This document shows positions 24,915-33,679 of a stretch of DNA of 64,000 nucleotides, piece by piece. The first letter of the stretch is position 1, and each line of letters begins with the position of its first letter. The notes beneath the pieces were generated by a model. That model searched no databases, was not told the origin of the DNA, and saw nothing but the letters and a program-made list of their open reading frames with translations. The position numbers were made by a program, and so were the translations under genes. The DNA comes from Lachnospiraceae bacterium (GTDB lineage Bacteria; Bacillota; Clostridia; Lachnospirales; Lachnospiraceae), in NCBI GenBank assembly GCA_015057025.1, contig SVFD01000003.1, positions 62,001 through 126,000 on the forward strand, written 5' to 3'.

Positions 24915-27431
24915 ATGAAAGAATTGATGATCATGTATCATCCTGTAAAAAAAGAAATTCGTTTTTTAGCGAAGGCAAAAGGAGAATTCGTTGAGATTCC
25001 GTATGCAATGTGTCCTTGGTTGTCACAGTATGGTCCTGACAAGGGCGAGTTCTTATTACAGAATCATGGTAATAAATTCTTCGAGGATATTTGGGAGCAG
25101 TTCTTACGTGATAAGGTAAGTCTGGTTTTCAAAGGAACTAAAATTGATTACGAAGATTTTGAAAAGAAGGTAAAAGAGTATAATAAGACATCAGGGGAAG
25201 AACGTTTTGTTATCAGTAAATTTATTGAACTTCCTGCGGTGGCCGACATATATACGTGTATCAGTGAATTCTGTGATGATACGATTTCTGTATTTACCAA
25301 AGAACTACAAGGCTCTGATATCCAGAAGTCATTCCTGACTCGTAAGGCTGAATTTGAAATTAAACGTGAAAAATTAAACAAGAATGATGTAAATCTTTGT
25401 CTTGTAGGTACATATAGTGCGGGAAAATCAACTTTTATCAATGCATTAATCGGCAAGAGAATTTTGCCGGAGAGTATTAATTCTGAAACGGCAAAAATGT
25501 TCCGCATTAAGAACAGCGAAAAGCCCGGTGTTTCTTTTATTATTAAAAAAGGCGACAGTGATAAAGCAATCATTGCCAATATCGTATGGGATGAAACAAA
25601 GAAGAAATTTGCTTTCCATGCAGATGGTGAGTGTGAATTTACACAGGAAAAGATAAACGGAGAAATTAATTCAGCGCTTATGTTCCGTTTGCAGCAACAT
25701 GAGCAGCTGTATCAGATTCTTAAAAAATTAAATGATATTCCCAATGCTTCTACACCGGATTGCGAAGAATATATTGATGGTATTATTGAGGTTAATTTCC
25801 CGATTCCTTTGGATGAGAATATTAACTTTACATTCTATGATACTCCCGGTACCGACAGTAACTCTAACGAGCATTTATTGGTACTTCAGAAAGCGTTGCA
25901 TCAGCAGACCAACTCTATTTTGATTGTGCTTTATGAACCGACCAAGATGGAAGGTACAGGTAATTCCATTCTTTATAATCTGATTAATTCTTCTAAGAAT
26001 GAAAACGAGAACGGAAGTAATGTAACCATTGACTTGACACGTTCTTTGCATGTTATTAATCAGGCGGATACAAAGGGACTTGCGGATTTAGCAGAATTAA
26101 AGAATAAGAAAGTAGAAGTTACTTTAAAAGAGACAGATAAGATTTATAACGAAGAAGCGCAACATATTGATCTTTCCAAGGAGAGATTGTTCTTCGTATC
26201 TTCCAAGGCTGCATATATTGCAAAGGCAATTAATAATAATGTTGATACCGAAGATGAAAGAAGATGGCTTGCAAACCACAGAAACGAAATTAACAACGAA
26301 CCTGTTGAAGATCCGTTCTTGGGTAAGGCAAAAGCTTCGGAAGTTGAAACCGGTATGTACTTTAAGCTGGATAAAATGGCAAATGCCGATAACGAAACCA
26401 AGCAGCTCATTGAAGAGTGTATGGAAGAGTTAAAGAAGTGTGATAATCCTGAAGATGCAAGTTTGTATCCGATTATTCAGCGCCTCTATGTAAACTCAGG
26501 TATGTTTGCAATCGAGCAGGAGATTATTAAGTATGCTCAGAAGTATGCCTTGGCAGTTAAGGCAAAAGGTCTTTATGACGGTATCAAGAACGTTGTAAAC
26601 TTCATTAAGGAAGATTATGAAGTGATTGAGAATCAGGCAAGACTTTCTAAGGAAGAGATTGCAAGAAATATCGAATTAATGAAGACCAATATGGTAAGTG
26701 ATATTGATACTGCATATGCTGAATACTTGCAGAATATGACTACTGAAAATATGGTATTCCAGATTGATGATATTAACACACTCTATACTGTAATGGGTAA
26801 CCGCCAGATTCAGGCAGGTCATATTGCAGATAAGATGAAATGGATTGCACTTCGTCCCGAAGTATTTGAAGAGAAGAATAATATTATCCGTAATGAATTA
26901 AATCGTTACTTACAGGAAATTGATGATTACTACAAGGTAAATCGTGGTAGAATTCTTCAGCAGCAGATTGAAGAATTAAAGGGTATCATCATTAAAAAGA
27001 TTACCGGATATAAGGGAATTGATGAAGAACTTATTAAGCGAATTACCAATGTTGCGGATACACAGATTCCTCCTTCAAGTTTAACTGCTTTGAAGATGGA
27101 TGATTATATCAATAAGCAGAAAGCAATCTTCATTTTCTCTACCAATGATAAGAAATCATACAAGAATGACGTAGAGACAATGTTTGCCCAGACTACAAGA
27201 AAGCAGTTTGATTCTTACATTGATGAAATTACTGCTGTAGCTAAAGTGAAAACCGCAGAATTGATTCAGGAATTTAAGAACAATATTGATGTTATTTCAA
27301 GTAATTTGGAACTCCTGATTAAGGATGAAAAGAAGGCGACTGCGGAGCAGAATAAGGCGAAGGCAGTGCTTGAACTGGTTGAGAAGAAGGATATCGAACT
27401 CAACAAGAAAATCTGGGGTGAAGAAGATTAA
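24915..27431 (+). CDS. Dynamin-family GTPase
   Basis: An 838-residue large GTPase. The G domain starts near residue 160: G1 is VGTYSAGKSTFINALIG, a Thr-containing switch follows in INSETAKMF, G3 is YDTPGTDSN and G4 is VINQADTKG. Residues 1-150 form an N-terminal region with no family that I recognise. From about 520 the chain is long and helical, like the stalk of bacterial dynamin-like proteins. There is no clear membrane helix. Such proteins remodel or fuse membranes, and some protect against phage or membrane damage. It stands alone between a strong promoter and a strong terminator. Confidence 0.88.
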   Translation: MKELMIMYHPVKKEIRFLAKAKGEFVEIPYAMCPWLSQYGPDKGEFLLQNHGNKFFEDIWEQFLRDKVSLVFKGTKIDYEDFEKKVKEYNKTSGEERFVISKFIELPAVADIYTCISEFCDDTISVFTKELQGSDIQKSFLTRKAEFEIKREKLNKNDVNLCLVGTYSAGKSTFINALIGKRILPESINSETAKMFRIKNSEKPGVSFIIKKGDSDKAIIANIVWDETKKKFAFHADGECEFTQEKINGEINSALMFRLQQHEQLYQILKKLNDIPNASTPDCEEYIDGIIEVNFPIPLDENINFTFYDTPGTDSNSNEHLLVLQKALHQQTNSILIVLYEPTKMEGTGNSILYNLINSSKNENENGSNVTIDLTRSLHVINQADTKGLADLAELKNKKVEVTLKETDKIYNEEAQHIDLSKERLFFVSSKAAYIAKAINNNVDTEDERRWLANHRNEINNEPVEDPFLGKAKASEVETGMYFKLDKMANADNETKQLIEECMEELKKCDNPEDASLYPIIQRLYVNSGMFAIEQEIIKYAQKYALAVKAKGLYDGIKNVVNFIKEDYEVIENQARLSKEEIARNIELMKTNMVSDIDTAYAEYLQNMTTENMVFQIDDINTLYTVMGNRQIQAGHIADKMKWIALRPEVFEEKNNIIRNELNRYLQEIDDYYKVNRGRILQQQIEELKGIIIKKITGYKGIDEELIKRITNVADTQIPPSSLTALKMDDYINKQKAIFIFSTNDKKSYKNDVETMFAQTTRKQFDSYIDEITAVAKVKTAELIQEFKNNIDVISSNLELLIKDEKKATAEQNKAKAVLELVEKKDIELNKKIWGEED

Positions 27432-27448
27432 ATATTTTGCCACAATGG

Positions 27449-27480
27449 GCGTCGGTTATCCGGCGCCTTTTTTATTTTTT
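27449..27480 (+). terminator. Intrinsic terminator after dynamin-like gene
   Basis: An 8-bp stem (GGCGTCGG with CCGGCGCC), a TTAT loop and a long T run. Confidence 0.92.
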
Positions 27481-27490
27481 GAGAGGGTGA

Positions 27491-27630
27491 GGGCAGAGAT
27501 TTGTATATATCCCTTTCAGGGACGTTTCCACTCTATTGTGTTACGTAGCGGTACATAAGGTTGCAAAAGACGCAACCTAAGTACCGACGAACACAAAAGC
27601 CCTTCAATGGATATATACAAATCTCTGCCC
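27491..27630 (+). repeat. Structured repeat A1
   Basis: A self-complementary element. Its ends pair perfectly over 22 bases (27491-27512 with 27609-27630). Inside are a 7-bp helix (TTGTGTT 27536-27542 with 27590-27596), then CGGTAC 27549-27554 with GTACCG 27581-27586, then GGTTGC 27559-27564 with GCAACC 27572-27577. The core TACGTAGCGG...CCGACGA is shared with A2 and, on the other strand, with B1 and B2. It lies just before the promoter of a lipoprotein gene. Confidence 0.88.
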
Positions 27631-27692
27631 CTTCACTGCATTGAAAACGGCAGAAAAATAGCTTTATTACTGAAAAATTATTGATATTCTTA

Positions 27693-27719
27693 TTGACAGC
27701 TTGCATATATATATATAAT
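27693..27719 (+). promoter_or_regulatory. Promoter of lipoprotein gene 27760
   Basis: TTGACA at 27693-27698 and TATAAT at 27714-27719, embedded in alternating TA. The spacer is 15 bases, or 13 or 11 if other TATA registers are used. The same hexamers and spacer occur before the paralogue at 37101. Confidence 0.7.
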
Positions 27720-27759
27720 GTTTTTACCTAAAATTTGGATTGGAAAGTGAGGAAAACAA

Positions 27760-28566
27760 ATGAGGAAGTTATTGGTAATAATGCTTGTAGTTTCACTGAG
27801 TGCAGTGATGTTGACAGGATGTACAAACAGCGCTGAAAACGTGGAAGATACCGGTTCGGAGCAGATTGCAACAGAAGAGGAATCACAGGTGATAACTGAA
27901 GAATCTGAAGTTGAGTCAGAAGAAATTTCTGAGGAAAGCAGCGAAGAAGTAGCGGAAGTAACTGTAGATTATTCGGCAGAATCTGTTATGGCAAAGATTG
28001 ATGAAATCATTGCAGCCTGTCCTTATGACGATCCGGAACAGATTAAAGCGGCAGTCATTGGTGTGAATTTGGAATATATATCTGATGAAGATTTGACAAC
28101 CTTAATGGATACCTATGGATATACATTGGAAGAGTTAAAAGATTTATTTGATGCTTATATGGAGCAGTATTTTCATCACATGTGGTTGACGCACCGTTAT
28201 AATATTGGTGCAGGTGAAGTTATCGATACTATGGATTTGGAGAAAGATTTATTAAAATATCGTGCTAATATCGCAGACATGTTTATCGGACAGGAAGAAG
28301 TAAAAATTACTGTTGAATATATTGTGTTGGCTTTGAGCAATGATGATACAGAAAGCTTTGCATCATATATTTTTCCTGATGAATATGAAGCACCACAAGG
28401 GTGTCCGTATAATTGCGAAGGAAGTGAGTTGACTGATGGTCAAAAAGCAATTGTTAATTATATAATATTATATAATGAAATATGTGGATATAATGATGTG
28501 GAAACTGTTGCAAATCGGTTGGCAAATGTAAATTTACCTTATGATGTAAAGTTAAATGCTCAATAA
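27760..28566 (+). CDS. Ser/Glu-rich lipoprotein, paralogue 1
   Basis: A 268-residue predicted lipoprotein with a lipobox LTGC (Cys21). It is followed by a low-complexity linker rich in Glu and Ser (about 22-68), common in surface lipoproteins of this group. A globular domain starts at DYSAESVMAKIDEIIAACPYDDPEQIK. No family is recognised. It is clearly paralogous to the gene at 37101: the promoter, the leader (GAAAGTGAGGAAAACAA), the signal sequence and the domain start are shared. The C-terminal domains diverge. Both genes sit between an A-type and a B-type structured repeat, so the whole 1.3 kb block may have been copied. Confidence 0.82.
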   Translation: MRKLLVIMLVVSLSAVMLTGCTNSAENVEDTGSEQIATEEESQVITEESEVESEEISEESSEEVAEVTVDYSAESVMAKIDEIIAACPYDDPEQIKAAVIGVNLEYISDEDLTTLMDTYGYTLEELKDLFDAYMEQYFHHMWLTHRYNIGAGEVIDTMDLEKDLLKYRANIADMFIGQEEVKITVEYIVLALSNDDTESFASYIFPDEYEAPQGCPYNCEGSELTDGQKAIVNYIILYNEICGYNDVETVANRLANVNLPYDVKLNAQ

Positions 28567-28603
28567 ATATTTTTGTGAAAAAAATAAATGATTTCATAGT
28601 ACA

Positions 28604-28753
28604 GCCCGAGAGATATTTTCTTTTGTCCGATGATCGTTTTAGCTCGTCGGTGCTTAACGAGAGGATTTGTTTACAAATCATCGAGTTTAGCATCCGCTAC
28701 GTAGATAAACCGAGCGAGAGCGTGTCAAAGGACATAGAAAATATCTCTCGGGC
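28604..28753 (-). repeat. Structured repeat B1
   Basis: Ends pair perfectly over 17 bases (28604-28620 with 28737-28753), with a further TGTCC/GGACA pairing inside. The central hairpin is GATTTG-TTTA-CAAATC. Read on the minus strand the core is TACGTAGCGG...GCACCGACGAG, the same as in A1/A2, so it is placed on the minus strand. It fills most of the gap between the lipoprotein gene and nifJ. Confidence 0.85.
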
Positions 28754-28785
28754 GTCCTAATACACCTGTGTCTTCATATACCTAT

Positions 28786-31700
28786 TTATTCAGCCTTCTT
28801 CTTTAGCATTTCATACCTCTTCCGTGCATTTTTCTCCGCCCGTTCAAACAAATCCTTTGCCCGTTCCGGATTACTTCGAAGCAATGCATTATAACGAACC
28901 TCACTTGCAAGAAAGGCTTGGAAATCACCTTTTGGTTCCTTAGAGTCCAGCTGAAAAGGATTTTTACCCTGAGCTTCCAATCTGGGGTCATAGCGGAAGA
29001 GATGCCAGTAACCGGCGTCTACAACAGCTTTTTCAGTATTCTTTGCTTTGGTCATACCACCTTGGATACCATGACTGATGCAAGGAGCGTAAGCCACAAT
29101 CAATGAGGGGCCGGGATAGCTTTCTGCTTCTATAAAAGCTTTGATACACTGGTTGAAATCGGCACCCATAGACACCTGAGCCACATAAGCCTGACCATAA
29201 CTCATTGCGATGGCTGTTAAATCTTTTTTGCCGGCTTCTTTACCGGAGGCGGCAAATTGGGCGATAGCACCCAAGGGTGTTGCCTTGGAAGATTGACCGC
29301 CGGTATTGGAATAGACTTCCGTATCAAAAACCAGAACATTTACATCCGAATTACCGGATAAAACATGGTCTAAGCCGCCAAAGCCGATGTCATATGCCCA
29401 ACCGTCACCGCCTACAATCCAGTGGGATTTCTTGGCAGCATAATCTTTGTGTTTTAAGATATAATTTTTATCTTCATCCGCACAGTCACAGGCTTCTAAA
29501 GCAGCAACCATATTCCGTGCCGCAGGTCCGTTTTCTGTGGATGAATTTTGTGTTTCCAAGAATTTTTCTATTATTTCTTTTATACTTTCATGTTTTGTTT
29601 TTTTCAAAAGTCTTTCAGCTGCTTCCAGAATTGGTTTGCGAAGTGCCCGGCTGGCCAATTGGATGCCATAGCCAAATTCAGCATTGTCTTCAAATAATGA
29701 ATTTGCCCAAGCAGGTCCCCGCCCCTGTTTATTAACTGTATATGGAGAGGCAGGAGAGGAGCCTCCCCAGATAGAAGAGCATCCCGTGGCATTAGCAATA
29801 TACATTCTGTCTCCGAATAACTGGGTTAAAAGCTTTGCATAGGGTGTTTCGCTACAGCCGGCACAGGCACCGGAGAATTCAAGTAATGGTTGTTTAAACT
29901 GACTGCCTTTTACGGTGCGGGCAGGGAATTTTTCAAAAACAGCCCCGGGTGTTTCGATGGTAGCTCCGTAATCAAACAGTTTCTGAGCTGATTTTTGGGT
30001 TTCAAAAGGCTTTAAAAGCAAGGCTTTTTCGCCTTTTTTGCCGGGGCATATATTAACACAGGAACCGCAACCCGTACAATCCAATGGAGAAATGCTGACA
30101 GCAAATTTGTGCCCGGGGACACCTGTTAAATCAATCATTGTACTTTCGGGGGCCTTTTCAGCCTGAACCGTGTCCATAGCCATAGGTCGTATTGCGGCAT
30201 GAGGACATACGTAGGAACAGAAGTTACACTGGATACAGTTTTCGGGGTTCCAGCTTGGAACTTCCAGTGCAATACCGCGTTTTTCGAAAGCGGATGAACC
30301 AGCCGGGAGAGTACCATCGGCATATTCCATAAAAGCAGAAACCGGCAGTGTATGACCGATTTGACGATTAATTTTATTTTGTATTTGGTTGACATAATTC
30401 AAAACATCAATGCGTTCGCTATGAGCTTGTATTTCTAAAGGCTCAAAATCAGATTGACCCCAACTTGACGGAATTTCAACTCGCGTATAAGAGGATATTC
30501 CGGCATCTATGGCATCATGGTTCATGGATACAATTTTCTCGCCTTTTTTTGAGTACGTGGCAGTAGCGGCTTCTTTCATAAGGCGGACTGCATCCTGAAC
30601 CGGAATAACTTCTGATAAAGCAAAGAATGCAGCTTGTAAAATGGTATTGATTCTACCGCCTAATCCAATTTCTTTGGCGATTTTAAAACCGTCAATAGTA
30701 TATAACTTGATTTTATGATCATATATATATTTCTTCATCTGACCGGGTAATTCCTGTTCCAGTTCTTCAGGAGTCCAACTACAGTTTAAAAGGAAGATAC
30801 CGCCGTCTTTTAAATCCTGGACCATATCATATTTACGGACATATGCTGCTTTATGACAAGCTACAAAATCTGCATTGTGTATCAGGTATGCGGAACGGAT
30901 TGGTTTGGAACCGAAACGCAAGTGTGAAATGGTGACACCACCGGATTTCTTGGAATCGTAATCGAAGTAGGCCTGAGCGTAAAGATTGGTATTATCGCCG
31001 ATGATTTTTACTGAATTTTTGTTTGCACCTACAGTACCGTCTGCACCAAGACCCCAAAATTTGCAACTGATATTTCCTTTGGGGGTTGTGTCGGGAAGTT
31101 TTATTCTATCCAAAGATAAATTGGTAACATCATCAATAATACCTAAGGTAAACTGCTGTTTGGTTGTATTTTCAAAAACGGCAGCAATGTCTCCGGGGAG
31201 AGTATCTTTTGAAGAAAGTCCGTAACGTCCGGTATAAACAGGAATGGTTTCATACCGACTTCCTTTTAATGCGGCAACTACATCCAGATAAAGAGGGTCC
31301 CCAACAGCCCCCGGCTCTTTCGTCCTGTCAAGGACACTAATGGATTTGCAACTTTCAGGAATGACAGATAATAAATGTTTAGCACTAAAAGGGCGGTAGA
31401 GACGTACTTTAATGAGACCGGCTTTTTTACCCTGTGAAATAAGATAATCGATGGTTTCCATGGCAGTTTCACATACAGACCCCATGGCAATAATAATGTG
31501 TTGGGCATCAGGGGAACCATAATAATTAAATAATTTATAATCCGTCCCGATAAGTGCATTAATTTGGTTCATGTAATCTTCCACAATATCAGGAACAGCA
31601 TTATAAAAGGAATTGCAGGCTTCTCTTGCCTGAAAATAAACATCCGGATTTTGAGCGGTTCCGCGGGTGACTGGATGTTCCGGATTTAAGGCACGACGGC

Positions 31701-32310
31701 GGAAGGCGTCTACGGCTTCCATGTCACATAGGTCTTTTAAAGTTTCATAGTCCCAAATTTTGATTTTCTGAATTTCATGGGAAGTCCTGAAACCATCAAA
31801 AAAGTGGAGAAAAGGAACTCGGCTTTGAATAGCAGAAAGGTGGGCAACCGGACTTAAATCCATAACCTCCTGTACACTGCCTGTAGCAAGCATGGCAAAA
31901 CCGGTTTGTCTGCAGGCATAAATGTCTGAATGGTCTCCAAAGATGGATAAGGCATGGGTTGCTATGGTTCTGGCACTGACATGAATGACACAAGGAAGGA
32001 GTTCGCCGGCAATTTTGTACATGTTGGGAATCATTAGTAATAAGCCTTGTGATGCACTGAAAGTAGTGGTTAAAGCTCCTGCTTGTAAGGAACCGTGAAC
32101 AGCTCCGGCTACACCTGCTTCTGACTGCATTTGAGATAAAACTATCGGTTGACCGAAGATGTTTTTACGTCCCTGATGAGACCATTGATCTGTATAATCT
32201 GCCATAGGGGAAGATGGTGTAATGGGATAGATGGCGGCAACATCCGTGTACGCATATGCTACGTGGGCGGCTGCAGTATTGCCATCCATGGTTTTTTCTT
32301 TTCGTTCCAT
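28786..32310 (-). CDS. nifJ: Pyruvate:ferredoxin (flavodoxin) oxidoreductase
   Basis: A 1174-residue single-chain enzyme that turns pyruvate and CoA into acetyl-CoA and CO2 and reduces ferredoxin, central to anaerobic fermentation. Domain I begins MDGNTAAAHVAYAYTDVAAIYPITPSS. Two 4Fe-4S motifs follow at about 690-760 (CIQCNFCSYVCP and CTGCGSCVNICP). A proximal-cluster Cys pair lies in CAGCSETPY, and the TPP-binding domain has GGDGWAYDIGFGG and VYSNTGGQSSKATP. An AAGGAGAT site lies 9 bases before the ATG. It is transcribed alone on the minus strand, divergent from the CAP-domain gene. Confidence 0.98.
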   Translation of the reverse strand: MERKEKTMDGNTAAAHVAYAYTDVAAIYPITPSSPMADYTDQWSHQGRKNIFGQPIVLSQMQSEAGVAGAVHGSLQAGALTTTFSASQGLLLMIPNMYKIAGELLPCVIHVSARTIATHALSIFGDHSDIYACRQTGFAMLATGSVQEVMDLSPVAHLSAIQSRVPFLHFFDGFRTSHEIQKIKIWDYETLKDLCDMEAVDAFRRRALNPEHPVTRGTAQNPDVYFQAREACNSFYNAVPDIVEDYMNQINALIGTDYKLFNYYGSPDAQHIIIAMGSVCETAMETIDYLISQGKKAGLIKVRLYRPFSAKHLLSVIPESCKSISVLDRTKEPGAVGDPLYLDVVAALKGSRYETIPVYTGRYGLSSKDTLPGDIAAVFENTTKQQFTLGIIDDVTNLSLDRIKLPDTTPKGNISCKFWGLGADGTVGANKNSVKIIGDNTNLYAQAYFDYDSKKSGGVTISHLRFGSKPIRSAYLIHNADFVACHKAAYVRKYDMVQDLKDGGIFLLNCSWTPEELEQELPGQMKKYIYDHKIKLYTIDGFKIAKEIGLGGRINTILQAAFFALSEVIPVQDAVRLMKEAATATYSKKGEKIVSMNHDAIDAGISSYTRVEIPSSWGQSDFEPLEIQAHSERIDVLNYVNQIQNKINRQIGHTLPVSAFMEYADGTLPAGSSAFEKRGIALEVPSWNPENCIQCNFCSYVCPHAAIRPMAMDTVQAEKAPESTMIDLTGVPGHKFAVSISPLDCTGCGSCVNICPGKKGEKALLLKPFETQKSAQKLFDYGATIETPGAVFEKFPARTVKGSQFKQPLLEFSGACAGCSETPYAKLLTQLFGDRMYIANATGCSSIWGGSSPASPYTVNKQGRGPAWANSLFEDNAEFGYGIQLASRALRKPILEAAERLLKKTKHESIKEIIEKFLETQNSSTENGPAARNMVAALEACDCADEDKNYILKHKDYAAKKSHWIVGGDGWAYDIGFGGLDHVLSGNSDVNVLVFDTEVYSNTGGQSSKATPLGAIAQFAASGKEAGKKDLTAIAMSYGQAYVAQVSMGADFNQCIKAFIEAESYPGPSLIVAYAPCISHGIQGGMTKAKNTEKAVVDAGYWHLFRYDPRLEAQGKNPFQLDSKEPKGDFQAFLASEVRYNALLRSNPERAKDLFERAEKNARKRYEMLKKKAE

Positions 32311-32519
32311 AATAAGTATCTCCTTAATTTTTTTATATAGTTTGGTCGAAACTTTTATGTTTCATACTCTTATCTGAGTTTTCGGACCTTTTTATATATA
32401 AAAATTGATATATCTTTACAACTGTCAGTATGGAAGTATTGATTTTTCGCTTAAAACAATTTAAAATGAAAAAGGGTATATTCAAAAGAGAAAAGATTTT
32501 GAATAAGCGGGGGACGGTT

Positions 32520-33515
32520 ATGAGAAGAGTAAGAAGTATTATTTTAGTTTTGGTACTAACTTTGGCTATGACAGCCTGTGGTACGTCTACAGAGGTGTCA
32601 TCAGAAAATGCGAACTCTCAAAATGGGGAAGTAAGTGAGAGTGTATCAGAAGAATTGTCTGAAACTGATGGCGGTGAGTCAGAAGGCGCAGATACATCAG
32701 AGGTAGCATCGGAAACTTCTGAAGAAGTAGCGGAAAATTCGGAATCAGAATCTGAAACAACCGAAGAGTTATCAGAAGAGAATATTTCTGAAGAAGAAAG
32801 TGTGTCGGAAGAAAGCGAACCGGAATTTACCGTAGAGGAATACAGCGCTGATTTGTATGTAAAAAAAGCGGTAAATGTCAGAATCGGTCCGTCTACGGAC
32901 TACGAAAAAATCGGTGGGTTAAGTAAGGGACAGCAGATTCAGGTAACAGGAATTGCAGACACCGGTTGGTATCGGATTGAGTATAACGGAAGTGAAGCTT
33001 ATGTATCTTCCAATTATTTAGTAGATGAGGCAACTTATCAGGCTATTCTTGCAGAAGAAGAGGCGGCGGCTTTAGCTGCACAGCAAGCAGCATCCGAGCA
33101 GGCTGCGCAACAGGCGACGGAGCAGACTAATACCGGCGGATATAAAGAGCAGGTTGTTGCAATAATGAACCAGGAGCGTAGCGCAGCTGGTGTGGGCGGT
33201 ATTACACAGAATGCGACTTTAGATAATCTGGCACAGATTCGTGCACAGGAAATCGTAACAAGTTTTTCTCATACAAGACCTAACGGAACTTCTTGCTTTA
33301 CCGTTTTTGAAGAAAACGGTGTGACTTATATGGCTGCCGGAGAAAATATTGCCGCCGGTTACGGTACACCGGAAGAGGTAATGGTGGGCTGGATGAATTC
33401 GGAAGGACATCGTGCCAATATATTAAACGGTAATTTTACACAGGTTGGCATCGGTTATTATACTGACCCGAATTCAACCTATGGAACCTATTGGGTTCAG
33501 ATTTTCAGCAATTAG
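32520..33515 (+). CDS. Lipoprotein with SH3-like and CAP (SCP/PR-1) domains
   Basis: A 331-residue surface lipoprotein. The ATG at 32520 gives a proper signal with lipobox MTACG, so the longer reading from 32430 is rejected. A Ser/Glu-rich linker follows, then a bacterial SH3 domain (KKAVNVRIGPSTDYEKIGGLSKGQ), an Ala/Gln-rich spacer, and a C-terminal CAP domain (IMNQERSAAGVGGI, HTRPNG, AAGENIAAGY, GWMNSEGHRANILNGNF). This is the YkwD-like type, with the His/Glu residues of the CAP cavity present. SH3 probably binds cell wall. The enzymatic role of bacterial CAP domains is unsettled. Confidence 0.9.
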   Translation: MRRVRSIILVLVLTLAMTACGTSTEVSSENANSQNGEVSESVSEELSETDGGESEGADTSEVASETSEEVAENSESESETTEELSEENISEEESVSEESEPEFTVEEYSADLYVKKAVNVRIGPSTDYEKIGGLSKGQQIQVTGIADTGWYRIEYNGSEAYVSSNYLVDEATYQAILAEEEAAALAAQQAASEQAAQQATEQTNTGGYKEQVVAIMNQERSAAGVGGITQNATLDNLAQIRAQEIVTSFSHTRPNGTSCFTVFEENGVTYMAAGENIAAGYGTPEEVMVGWMNSEGHRANILNGNFTQVGIGYYTDPNSTYGTYWVQIFSN

Positions 33516-33560
33516 AATGTGAATGTAGCATCTAATTTAAGAAATATGTCAATGATGTGT

Positions 33561-33589
33561 TTGACACGGAACAGAAATAAACTTATAAT
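33561..33589 (+). promoter_or_regulatory. Promoter of alaS leader
   Basis: TTGACA at 33561-33566 and TATAAT at 33584-33589, 17-base spacer: a perfect sigma-A promoter 90 bases before the alaS start. Confidence 0.85.
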
Positions 33590-33616
33590 ATGGGTGTTGC
33601 TTACGCAAACCATTTA

Positions 33617-33649
33617 GGGCACAGGTAAGAACCGGTGCCCTTTGTTTTT
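33617..33649 (+). terminator. Terminator inside the alaS leader
   Basis: GGGCACAGGT (33617-33626) pairs with ACCGGTGCCC (33631-33640) apart from one A/G mismatch, followed by TTTGTTTTT. It lies downstream of the alaS promoter and ahead of the ribosome site, so it either ends the upstream gene or acts as an attenuator. Confidence 0.75.
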
Positions 33650-33679
33650 AGATATTAATACAACGTGGAGGTACGTATT

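Noticed and set aside
33516..33679. T-box riboswitch before alaS
   Set aside because: The leader is under 100 bases and lacks the T-box consensus and specifier stems.
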